From Streptomyces misionensis (GTDB lineage: Bacteria > Actinomycetota > Actinomycetes > Streptomycetales > Streptomycetaceae), in assembly GCF_900104815.1 (NCBI RefSeq), contig NZ_FNTD01000004.1:2992501-3056500 (forward strand): DNA of 64,000 nucleotides, written 5' to 3'. Under the pieces are notes generated by a model. The model worked only from the letters and a program-made list of their open reading frames with translations, was not told where the DNA came from and did not search any database. Positions 25,591 to 34,869 of this stretch are shown piece by piece (position 1 is the first letter of the stretch; every line of letters starts with the position of its first letter). The position numbers were made by a program, and so were the translations under genes.

Positions 25591-25704
25591 GGCGCTGTCC
25601 TCTCGAGCGCCCGGCCCGGATCCCGTGGGGGGAATCCGCACCGGGACATGGGAAGGCGCCCTGGTCGCCGGCCCGTGGGGGGACCGGCGTCTCAGGGCGC
25701 CTTC
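25591..25704. ncRNA. Candidate structured RNA: two hairpins with identical 12-nt loops
   Basis: Hairpin A has outer stem CCCGG/CCGGG (25610-25614, 25641-25645), inner stem CGGAT/ATCCG (25617-25621, 25634-25638) and loop 25622-25633. Hairpin B has a 12-bp outer stem (25652-25663, 25693-25704), inner stem GCCGG/CCGGC (25667-25671, 25684-25688) and loop 25672-25683. Both loops are CCCGTGGGGGGA on the plus strand, which is TCCCCCCACGGG on the minus strand. A third small hairpin lies at 25591-25611. Two stem-loops with C6 loops match the published description of actinobacterial 6C RNA if read on the minus strand. On the plus strand, hairpin B followed by TTCTTG looks like a terminator. From memory, an S. 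coelicolor small RNA named scr2736 was reported near citA. This link is unverified. Confidence 0.55.
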
Positions 25705-25751
25705 TTCTTGTGCGCGTCGGGACCGGTGGCGTCAAGGCCGCCGGAACACTT

Positions 25752-25779
25752 CAGGGCCCGCCCTCGCGGGCAGGCCCTG
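25752..25779. other. Hairpin between citA terminator and the structured RNA
   Basis: CAGGGCC (25752-25758) pairs with GGCCCTG (25773-25779), with an inner CCC/GGG pair around TCGC. It is a further stable stem in the 628-bp gap. It may be a back-up terminator for citA. Confidence 0.45.
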
Positions 25780-25830
25780 GGAGCCGCTGCGCTCAGCGCT
25801 CCCCAACGGTGCGCGCGGCGCGGGCCGCCG

Positions 25831-25858
25831 AAAAGGGGGCACCGGATGCGGCGCCCCC
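25831..25858 (-). terminator. citA terminator
   Basis: On the minus strand, GGGGGCGCC pairs with GGTGCCCCC (one wobble) around a six-base loop and is followed by T4 (25834-25831). It starts 11 bases past the citA stop codon. Confidence 0.82.
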
Positions 25859-25869
25859 ACCGGCAGGTG

Positions 25870-27159
<1,290 letters not shown>

Positions 27160-27337
27160 GTCTTCCCTCACCGACGTAGTGCCTCATCTTCGAGGTGCCC
27201 TGACTGTCTCTACCATCCCCCATTTGGCTCAGGAGAGTGCACTCGGGGTCGACCATTGGGCCTATTGGCGGCACTCAGTGCCGCCAACCTGCTCATCCTG
27301 CCCCCTCGGAGAGGCATCTGGAAGTGCTCTGTGACCT

Positions 27338-29611
27338 TCACGACTCATTTGATCGATCATTTTTCGCGATGAGCCGGAAGTCCAGTGCCGTACACCGCCG
27401 TCCGGCCGACACCGTGCGCACCGCCTGGCCGATCGCCCGGCGCGAACCGACCAGCACGACCAGCCGTTTGGCCCGGGTGACGGCGGTGTAGAGCAGGTTC
27501 CGCTGGAGCATCATCCATGCTCCCGTGGTGACGGGAATCACCACGGCGGGATATTCACTTCCCTGCGAGCGATGGATGGTCACCGCGTACGCGTGCGCCA
27601 GTTCGTCCAGTTCGTCGTATTCGTACGGGACCTCCTCGTCCTCGTCCGTCAGCACCGTCAGGCGCTGGTCGACCGGATCGAGCGCGGTGACGACGCCCAC
27701 GGTGCCGTTGAACACACCGTTCTTCCCTTTTTCGTAATTGTTCCTGATCTGGGTCACCTTGTCGCCGACCCGGAAGACCCGCCCGCCGAACCGCTTCTCG
27801 GGCACGTCGGGCCGCCCCGGCGTGATGGCCTGCTGGAGCAGCCCGTTGAGGGTGCCGGCCCCGGCGGGCCCCCGGTGCATCGGCGCGAGCACCTGCACGT
27901 CGCGGCGCGGATCGAGCCCGAACCGCGCCGGGATGCGCCGCGCCGCCACGTCCACGGTGAGCCGTCCGGCCTCCTCCGTGTCGTCCTCCACGAAGAGGAA
28001 GAAGTCCTTCAGCCCGTCGGTGAGCGGAGGCCGCCCGGCGTTGATCCGGTGCGCGTTGGTGACCACACCGGACTGCTGGGCCTGCCGGAAGACCCGGGTG
28101 AGCCGGACGGCGGGGACGGGGCTGCCGTCGGCGAGCATGTCCCGCAGCACCTCGCCGGCACCGACGCTGGGCAGCTGGTCGACGTCCCCGACGAAGAGCA
28201 GGTGCGCGCCGGGCGGCACGGCCTTGACGAGCTTGTTGGCGAGCAGCAGGTCCAGCATGGACGCCTCGTCCACGACGACGAGGTCCGCGTCGAGCGGCCG
28301 GTCCCGGTCGTACGCCGCGTCTCCCCCGGGCTTCAGCTCCAGCAGCCGGTGCACGGTGGACGCCTCCGCCCCGGTCAGCTCGGCCAGCCGCTTGGCGGCC
28401 CGCCCGGTCGGCGCGGCGAGCAGCACCTTGGCCCGCTTGGCCCGGGCCAGCTCCACGATCGAGCGCACGGTGAAGGACTTGCCGCAGCCGGGGCCGCCGG
28501 TGAGCACGGCGACCTTCCTGGTGAGCGCCAGCCGGACCGCCGCCTCCTGCTCGGGCGCGAGGTCCGCGCCGGTACGGGTCCGCAGCCAGCCGAGGGCCTT
28601 CGCCCAGTCCACGTCCTGGAAGCCGGGCATGCGGTCCTGGTCGGTGCGCAGGAGGCGCAGCAGCTGGGCGGAGAGGGAGATCTCGGCGCGGTGGAAGGGC
28701 ACGAGGTAGACGGCGGTGACGGGCTCGGTGCCGTCGGGGCCGGGCACCTTCTCGCGCACCACCCCGGGGTCGGTGCCGTCCTCCGGCTCCCGGGCCAGCT
28801 CGGCGAGGCATTCGATGACGAGCCCGGTGTCGACCTGGAGCAGCTTGACCGCGTCGGCGATCAGCCGCTCCTCGGGCAGGAAGCAGTTGCCCTGGTCGGC
28901 GGATTGCGAGAGGGCGTACTGGAGACCGGCCTTGACGCGCTCCGGGCTGTCGTGGGGGATGCCGACGGACTGGGCGATCTTGTCGGCGGTGAGGAACCCG
29001 ATGCCCCAGACGTCGGCGGCGAGCCGGTAGGGGTTCTTCTTGACGACGTCGATCGAGTCGTCGCCGTACTTCTTGTAGATCCGCACGGCGATGGAGGTGG
29101 ACACCTCGACGGTCTGGAGGAAGAGCATGACCTCCTTGATCGCCTTCTGCTCCTCCCAGGCGTCGGCGATCTTCCTGGTCCGCTTGGGCCCGAGCCCCGG
29201 CACCTCGATCAGCCGCTCGGGCTCCTCCTCGATGATGCGCAGGGTGTCCAGGCCGAAGTGCCGGGTGATCCGGTCGGCGAAGACGGGACCGATCCCCTTG
29301 ACGAGCCCGGAGCCCAGGTAGCGCCGCATGCCCTGGACGGTGGCGGGCAGCAGGGTCGAGTAGTTCTCGACCAGGAACTGCTTGCCGTACTGCGGGTGCG
29401 TGCCCCAGCGCCCCTCCATCCGCAGGGACTCCCCCACCTGGGCGCCGAGCAACGCGCCGACGACGGTGAGCAGTTCCGCGCCGCCTCTTCCGGTGTCCAC
29501 CCGGGCGACGGTGTACCCGCTCTCCTCGTTGGCGTACGTGATCCGCTCCAGCACACCTTCGAGCACGGCCGTCCGCCGCTCACCGGCCTGGGTCCCCGCC
29601 TGTCGAACCAT
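27338..29611 (-). CDS. RecD2-like ATP-dependent DNA helicase
   Basis: This 757-residue superfamily 1B 5'-3' helicase is of the RecD2 (YrrC) type, which works without RecBC. It has an N-terminal OB-like region (VLEGVLERITYANEESGYTVARV) and helix-hairpin-helix motifs (GSGLVKGIGPVFADRI, VPGLGPKRTRKI). The helicase core has Walker A LTGGPGCGKSFT, DEASM in VVVDEASMLDLLL, GDVDQLPSVGAGEVL and the C-terminal YAVTIHRSQGSEYPAVVIP with LLYTAVTRAK. ATG 29611 has no good ribosome site, so leaderless or coupled translation is possible. Confidence 0.9.
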   Translation of the reverse strand: MVRQAGTQAGERRTAVLEGVLERITYANEESGYTVARVDTGRGGAELLTVVGALLGAQVGESLRMEGRWGTHPQYGKQFLVENYSTLLPATVQGMRRYLGSGLVKGIGPVFADRITRHFGLDTLRIIEEEPERLIEVPGLGPKRTRKIADAWEEQKAIKEVMLFLQTVEVSTSIAVRIYKKYGDDSIDVVKKNPYRLAADVWGIGFLTADKIAQSVGIPHDSPERVKAGLQYALSQSADQGNCFLPEERLIADAVKLLQVDTGLVIECLAELAREPEDGTDPGVVREKVPGPDGTEPVTAVYLVPFHRAEISLSAQLLRLLRTDQDRMPGFQDVDWAKALGWLRTRTGADLAPEQEAAVRLALTRKVAVLTGGPGCGKSFTVRSIVELARAKRAKVLLAAPTGRAAKRLAELTGAEASTVHRLLELKPGGDAAYDRDRPLDADLVVVDEASMLDLLLANKLVKAVPPGAHLLFVGDVDQLPSVGAGEVLRDMLADGSPVPAVRLTRVFRQAQQSGVVTNAHRINAGRPPLTDGLKDFFLFVEDDTEEAGRLTVDVAARRIPARFGLDPRRDVQVLAPMHRGPAGAGTLNGLLQQAITPGRPDVPEKRFGGRVFRVGDKVTQIRNNYEKGKNGVFNGTVGVVTALDPVDQRLTVLTDEDEEVPYEYDELDELAHAYAVTIHRSQGSEYPAVVIPVTTGAWMMLQRNLLYTAVTRAKRLVVLVGSRRAIGQAVRTVSAGRRCTALDFRLIAKNDRSNES

Positions 29612-29657
29612 GGTCCGACGGTACCGGTGGGGGGTGACAGCGGATGAAGGGTGTGGA

Positions 29658-32000
29658 TCAGGGGCGCCGGGCCGCGAGCCGGGCCGGCTCCTCCAGGGGC
29701 GGCCCGCCGGGGGCGAGGGCGTCGAGGCCCGCGCGGGCCTCGTCCACCATGGCCGGCGGGACGCGGTCTTCCAGCGCGAGCACGGCGCGGTACCCGGCGG
29801 CGGCCTCTTCGTTCTCCGCGAGGCGGGCAAGGGCGTGGGCCAGGTTGAGGTGGACCTCGGCGCCGGGCGTGTGGAACCCGCGGGCGTCGAACTGCCCGCG
29901 GATCGGACGCAGGGCGCGGACCGCGTCCGCCCAGTGGCCTTGTCCGAGATGCACGAAGCCCACCTGGTAGTTGGCGGTCAGGATGTTGGTGTCGCGTACG
30001 TTCGACGGGATGCGCTCGTGGTTGCGGGGGTCGGCGAGGGCGTCCATGACCTCCCGGTGGGTCTCGACGGCCTCCCGCGCGCGGCCTGCCTTCTCCAGCA
30101 GGTTGATGCCGGCGATGGCCGCGTGGAGGTGGCCCCTGATGTCGTCGGCCCGGGCGAACAGTTCCTTGGCCCGCAGCAGGTTGGCGGTCGCGGGCGCGTC
30201 GTCGCCGGCCAGGTTCTGGAGCCAGCCGAGGTAGAAGTGCGCCCAGCCCTGCTGGGCGACGTCCCCGCCGGCCGTGGCGAGGCGCAGCGCGTGTGCGGCG
30301 GAGGCGGCGGCCTCGTCGTGGCGGCCGCCCACCCAGTGGGCCCAGGCGAGGTGGTTGCGGTGGGTGGCCTCCAGTCCGGCGTCGCCCAGGGCCGCCGCGG
30401 ACTGTGCGGCGCTCTGGAAGACCTCGGCCCAGTGGCCCCAGGAGACCCACAGGTCGGAGAACCAGTTCATGGCCTGGGCGACCTCCGTGACCCTGGCGTG
30501 CGCGCCGCGCGCGGCGGCCTCGCGGAAGGCAGCCAGCCAGTTGTCGCTCTCCGCCTTGAGCCAACGCAGTGCCTGCTCCCGGTCGTCGAGGGCGACCAGG
30601 CGGCCGGGGTCCGGCTGCGGCGCGCCGTGGTCCGGCTCGTACCAGCGGCCGGCCAGGACCGCGGTGTCCAGCAGCCAGGAGCGCAGGCGGGCACCGGCCT
30701 CGGCCGATCCCTCCTCGCCCTCCTCCGCGCGGAGCCGGGAGCGCGCGTACAGCCGCAGCAGGTCGTGGAAGCGGTAGCGGTCCCCCGGCGAGGTCATCAG
30801 CAGTCCGGCGTCGAGCAGGTCGTCCAGCAGGTCCTCCGCGTACGGCAGCGACGTGCCCGCGAGGACGGCCGCCGACGGCGCGCTGAAATCGGGTCCCGGC
30901 ACCTGGGCCAGCAGCCGGAACATCCGGGCGGCCGCGGGAGCGAGACGTGAATAGGAAAGCGAGAAGGCCGAGTTCACCCGCAGGTCGCCGGCGCTGAGCG
31001 AGTCCAGTCGACGATCCTCGTCGGCGAGCCGGCCGGCCAGCCGCCGCAGGCTCCAGTTCGTCCGGGTGGCCGCCCAGTTGCCCGCCACCCGCAACGCCAG
31101 CGGAAGGTGCCCGCACAGCTCGCTCACCGAACGCACGGCGTCCGGTTCGGCGTCCACACGCCCGTCACTGACGATGGCCCGCAGCAAGGCGGTCGACTCG
31201 TCCTCGCTCAGCGCGCCCAGCGGCAACCGGAGCACCCCTTCCAGGCCGGCCAGGGTGGACCGGCTGGTCATCACCACCAGCACACCGCCCGCCCGCGGCA
31301 GCAGCGGCCTGACCTGGGCCTCGTCGGCCGCGTTGTCCAGGATCACGAGCGCACGCAGCCGGGCCGCCCTGGCGTGGTAGCGCGCCAGCCGCTCCTCTGC
31401 ACCCAGCTGGGCCACCTCGACGTCCCACGCCCCCAGCAGGCGCAGCACCGCCTCCTGCGCCGAGAGCGGTTGTTCCTCCAACCCCCGCATGTCGAGCAGG
31501 AATTCACCGTCGGGGAACGAGGGTGCGAACTCCTCGGCCAGCCGGAGCGCGAGGGTCGTCTTCCCGCTGCCCGGCGGACCGGACACCACCGCCACCGGCG
31601 GCACGTCCCTGTCCGGGCCCCGCCCCTCGGCGGCCCGCTGCGCCAGGGCGCGCAGCGCGGACAGTTCCGCGTGCCGTCCGACGAAGTCCCGTACTCCCCT
31701 GGGCAGTGGGCAGGGGGAGGCGCCGACCCGGGCGGAGCCGTCGCTCACCGGACGGCCCGCGCGGGCGACGGCCAGCAGTTCGGCACGTGCCGCCTCGTCC
31801 AGGCCGAGACCCTGGGCGAGCGCGGTGAGCGTCCCGCGCTGGGGGCGCTGGCTCCGGCCCCGTTCCACGTCGCTGATCGTGCGCACCGAAACGCCGGACG
31901 CCTCGGCCAGCTCCTCGATCGTCAGACCAAGGCCCTGCCGCGCCTCCCGCACCTTCCGGCCGGCCGGCGATCGGCCACCGGCTCCCACCGCCTCACCCAT
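29658..32000 (-). CDS. XRE/NB-ARC/TPR regulator (STAND-type)
   Basis: This 780-residue protein has an N-terminal XRE helix-turn-helix (residues about 14-70, LTIEELAEASGVSVRTISDVERGRS). An NB-ARC type ATPase follows, with Walker A VVSGPPGSGKTTLALRLAEEF at about 130, RALVILDNAADEAQV as Walker B, and a GLPL-like CGHLPLALRV. A winged-helix-like segment and about eight C-terminal TPR-like helical pairs complete it. This is the layout of AfsR/SARP-related STAND regulators without the SARP transactivation domain. It probably senses a ligand and controls transcription, but the target is unknown. The start is ATG 32000 with a weak ribosome site (GGGAA). It is divergent from the ribose operon. Confidence 0.85.
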   Translation of the reverse strand: MGEAVGAGGRSPAGRKVREARQGLGLTIEELAEASGVSVRTISDVERGRSQRPQRGTLTALAQGLGLDEAARAELLAVARAGRPVSDGSARVGASPCPLPRGVRDFVGRHAELSALRALAQRAAEGRGPDRDVPPVAVVSGPPGSGKTTLALRLAEEFAPSFPDGEFLLDMRGLEEQPLSAQEAVLRLLGAWDVEVAQLGAEERLARYHARAARLRALVILDNAADEAQVRPLLPRAGGVLVVMTSRSTLAGLEGVLRLPLGALSEDESTALLRAIVSDGRVDAEPDAVRSVSELCGHLPLALRVAGNWAATRTNWSLRRLAGRLADEDRRLDSLSAGDLRVNSAFSLSYSRLAPAAARMFRLLAQVPGPDFSAPSAAVLAGTSLPYAEDLLDDLLDAGLLMTSPGDRYRFHDLLRLYARSRLRAEEGEEGSAEAGARLRSWLLDTAVLAGRWYEPDHGAPQPDPGRLVALDDREQALRWLKAESDNWLAAFREAAARGAHARVTEVAQAMNWFSDLWVSWGHWAEVFQSAAQSAAALGDAGLEATHRNHLAWAHWVGGRHDEAAASAAHALRLATAGGDVAQQGWAHFYLGWLQNLAGDDAPATANLLRAKELFARADDIRGHLHAAIAGINLLEKAGRAREAVETHREVMDALADPRNHERIPSNVRDTNILTANYQVGFVHLGQGHWADAVRALRPIRGQFDARGFHTPGAEVHLNLAHALARLAENEEAAAGYRAVLALEDRVPPAMVDEARAGLDALAPGGPPLEEPARLAARRP

Positions 32001-32220
32001 GGTGTGTTCCCGTTGCTCCACGATCTCGACGGTGGTGCTCCACCCAATACAAAGAGTGAAGCTTCCACCGAAGCATCCCACATCGCACCGAATGCCGGAT
32101 CCGGCCTCGCGCCACGAACAGCGACCCCTCCACGCTGCCCGCCGCCACCGTGGCGGTCCATCACTTTCCCGCCAGGTCACGATTGGGTTTCGGCCACCCT
32201 CACCCCCTTGTCACCACTCA

Positions 32221-32267
32221 TGTAATCGATTCCAATCGTTTCTCGCGTCTCGATGTAATCGATTCCA
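32221..32267 (+). promoter_or_regulatory. Two LacI-type operators upstream of rbsR
   Basis: TGTAATCGATTCCA occurs twice, at 32221-32234 and 32254-32267, start to start 33 bp apart (about three helical turns). Each is a near-palindrome with the central CG typical of LacI-family operators. The second ends 33 bases before the rbsR start codon. The spacing suits cooperative binding and autoregulation of the whole operon. Confidence 0.85.
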
Positions 32268-32299
32268 AGCGTCACGAGTTCACAAGGAGGTGGGCCGGA

Positions 32300-33352
32300 G
32301 TGGCGAGCATCAAGGATGTCGCCGCCGCGGCGGGCGTGTCCGTCGCGACGGTCTCGCGGGTGCTGAACGCGCATCCGTCGGTCAGCGCGGACGCCCGCGG
32401 CCGCGTGCTGGCCGCCGTCGAGGCGCTCGGGTACCGGCCGAACGCCGTCGCCCGTTCGCTGCGCACCGACCAGACGCACACCCTCGGCCTCGTCATCAGC
32501 GACGTGCTGAACCCGTACTTCACCGAGCTGGCCCGCTCCGTGGAGGAAGAGGCCCGGGCGCTCGGGTACAGCGTGATCATCGGGAACGCCGACGAGCGGC
32601 CCGACCTCCAGGACCACCACGTGCGCACTCTGCTGGACCGGCGGATCGACGGGCTGCTGGTGTCCCCGACCGACGGCGGTTCGCCGCTGATGCTGGACGC
32701 GGCGCGGGCCGGCACCCCCATGGTCTTCGTGGACCGCTGGATCCCCGGCGTCGACGTCCCCGTCGTACGCGCCGACGGACGGGCCGCCGTGCAGGACCTC
32801 GTGGCCCACCTGTACCGGCTGGGCCACCGGCGGGTCGCGATCATCGCGGGACCGGCGGCCACCACGACCGGCAGCGAGCGGGTCGAGGCGTTCCGGTCCG
32901 CGCTGGCCGAGTACGGGCTGTCGCTCCCCGACGTCCACATCGGCCAGGGCGACTTCCAGGCGGCCAGCGGGCGCCGGGTCACCGAGGGCTTCCTCGACCT
33001 GCCCGAGCCGCCGGACGCCGTCTTCGCGGCCGACAACCTGATGGCGCTCGGTGCCCTCGACGCCGTCCGCGCCCGCGGGCTGCGGGTGCCGGACGACATC
33101 GCGCTCGCCGCGTTCGACGACATCCCGTGGTTCGTGCACACCGATCCTCCGGTCACCGCGATCGCCCAGCCCACGGGCGAACTGGGCCGGGCCGCCGTAC
33201 GGGCCCTGGTGGACCGGATCGAGGGGCGGCCGGCCGCGTCCGTCACCCTCGCCGCCCGGCTCGTCGTACGCCGCTCCTGCGGTGAGACGCCGGAGAAGGC
33301 CCGCATCATCCCCACCCCGCCCCTCCCCCCAGTGCAAAGGAGCACGCCGTGA
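32300..33352 (+). CDS. rbsR: LacI-family repressor of the ribose operon
   Basis: This 350-residue LacI/GalR regulator has a helix-turn-helix at the N-terminus (VASIKDVAAAAGVSVATVSRVLNAH) and a periplasmic-binding-protein-like effector domain (LGLVISDVLNPYFTELARS and GLRVPDDIALAAFDDIPW). The start is GTG 32300 with AAGGAGG nine bases upstream. It is the first gene of the ribose transport and kinase operon, overlapping rbsA by GTGA, so ribose is the likely effector. Two matching operators lie just upstream. Confidence 0.88.
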   Translation: MASIKDVAAAAGVSVATVSRVLNAHPSVSADARGRVLAAVEALGYRPNAVARSLRTDQTHTLGLVISDVLNPYFTELARSVEEEARALGYSVIIGNADERPDLQDHHVRTLLDRRIDGLLVSPTDGGSPLMLDAARAGTPMVFVDRWIPGVDVPVVRADGRAAVQDLVAHLYRLGHRRVAIIAGPAATTTGSERVEAFRSALAEYGLSLPDVHIGQGDFQAASGRRVTEGFLDLPEPPDAVFAADNLMALGALDAVRARGLRVPDDIALAAFDDIPWFVHTDPPVTAIAQPTGELGRAAVRALVDRIEGRPAASVTLAARLVVRRSCGETPEKARIIPTPPLPPVQRSTP

Positions 33353-34869
33353 GCAACCCGGACGAGTTGCTGCGCATCGAGGGCATACGCAAGACCTTTC
33401 CCGGCGTGGTCGCGCTCGACGGTGTCGACTTCGACCTGCGCCGTGGCGAGGTGCATGTGCTGCTCGGTGAGAACGGCGCCGGCAAGAGCACGCTGATCAA
33501 GATGCTCTCCGGTGCCTATACGCCCGACTCCGGGCGGATCCTCGTGGGCGGTGAGGAGGTGCGCATCCATGGTGCGCAGGACTCCGAGCGGCTCGGGATC
33601 GCCACCATCTACCAGGAGTTCAACCTGGTCCCGGACCTGACGGTCGCCGAGAACATCTTCCTCGGCCGCCAGCCGCGCCGGTTCGGGATGATCGACCGCG
33701 GGCGCATGGAGGCCGACGCCGCCAAGCTGCTCGAACGGGTCGGCGTGCGGGTCTCGCCGCGTGCCCGGGTACGCGAACTCGGCATCGCCCGGCTCCAGAT
33801 GGTGGAGATCGCCAAGGCGCTGAGCCTGAACGCGCGGGTGCTGATCATGGACGAGCCGACCGCCGTGCTGACCTCGGAGGAGGTCGAGAAGCTGTTCGCC
33901 ATCGTGCGGCAGCTGCGCGCGGACGGGGTGGGCATCGTGTTCATCACCCACCACCTCGACGAGATCGCCGCCCTCGGCGACCGCGTCACCGTCATCCGGG
34001 ACGGGAAGAGCGTCGGGCAGGTGCCCGCCTCCACCCCGGAGGACGAGCTGGTGCGGCTCATGGTCGGACGCTCCATCGAGCAGCAGTACCCGCGCCGACG
34101 CCCCGAGAAGGGCGCCGCGTTGCTCAGTGTCGAGGGGCTCACCCGCGACGGTGTCTTCCACGACGTGAGCTTCGAGGTGCACGCCGGTGAGGTCGTCGGC
34201 ATCGCCGGGCTCGTGGGCGCCGGGCGGACCGAGGTCGTGCGGGCCGTGTTCGGCGCGGACCCGTACGACGACGGCACCGTGAAGGTCGGCGGCAACGCGC
34301 TGCGGCGCTTCGACGTGAACGCCGCGATGGCGGCCGGGATCGGGTTGGTGCCCGAGGACCGCAAGGGGCAGGGGCTCGTCCTCGACGCCTCGGTCGAGGA
34401 GAACCTGGGGCTGGTGACCATGCGCTCGGCGTCCCGGGCGGGGCTGGTCGACCGCAAGGCGCAGCACGTGGCGGCCGAACGGATCGCCGCGCAGCTGGGC
34501 GTGCGGATGGCCGGGCTCGGCCAGCACGTGCGCACGTTGTCCGGCGGCAACCAGCAGAAGGTCGTCATCGGCAAGTGGCTGCTGGCCGACACCAAGGTGC
34601 TGATCCTCGACGAGCCGACGCGCGGCATCGACGTCGGCGCCAAGGTCGAGATCTACCAGCTGATCAACGAGCTGACCGCGGCCGGCGCCGCCGTGCTGAT
34701 GATCTCCAGCGATCTGCCCGAGGTGCTCGGCATGAGCGACCGGGTGCTGGTGATGGCCCAGGGCCGGATCGCCGGAGAACTCGCGGCCGACGAGGCCACC
34801 CAGGACGCCGTGATGGCGCTCGCCGTATCCACCCCCACCGCTGAGAAGGAGGCCACCCGTGGCCGCTGA
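33349..34869 (+). CDS. rbsA: Ribose ABC transporter ATPase (RbsA)
   Basis: This 506-residue protein contains two ABC domains, as usual for RbsA/MglA. The first has Walker A LLGENGAGKST and VLIMDEPTAVLT. The second has the degenerate Walker A GLVGAGRTE and an intact LSGGNQQKVVIGKWL with VLILDEPTRGIDVGAK. It powers ribose import with the fused permease-binding protein encoded next. GTG 33349 overlaps the rbsR stop, with AAAGGAG upstream. Its stop overlaps the next start by 11 bp. Confidence 0.93.
   Translation: MSNPDELLRIEGIRKTFPGVVALDGVDFDLRRGEVHVLLGENGAGKSTLIKMLSGAYTPDSGRILVGGEEVRIHGAQDSERLGIATIYQEFNLVPDLTVAENIFLGRQPRRFGMIDRGRMEADAAKLLERVGVRVSPRARVRELGIARLQMVEIAKALSLNARVLIMDEPTAVLTSEEVEKLFAIVRQLRADGVGIVFITHHLDEIAALGDRVTVIRDGKSVGQVPASTPEDELVRLMVGRSIEQQYPRRRPEKGAALLSVEGLTRDGVFHDVSFEVHAGEVVGIAGLVGAGRTEVVRAVFGADPYDDGTVKVGGNALRRFDVNAAMAAGIGLVPEDRKGQGLVLDASVEENLGLVTMRSASRAGLVDRKAQHVAAERIAAQLGVRMAGLGQHVRTLSGGNQQKVVIGKWLLADTKVLILDEPTRGIDVGAKVEIYQLINELTAAGAAVLMISSDLPEVLGMSDRVLVMAQGRIAGELAADEATQDAVMALAVSTPTAEKEATRGR

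Noticed and set aside
25280..25735. A 151-codon minus-strand open frame through the copA-citA gap
   Set aside because: Arg/Pro-rich with no ribosome site, it runs through all the hairpins. RNA structure explains this region better than a protein.
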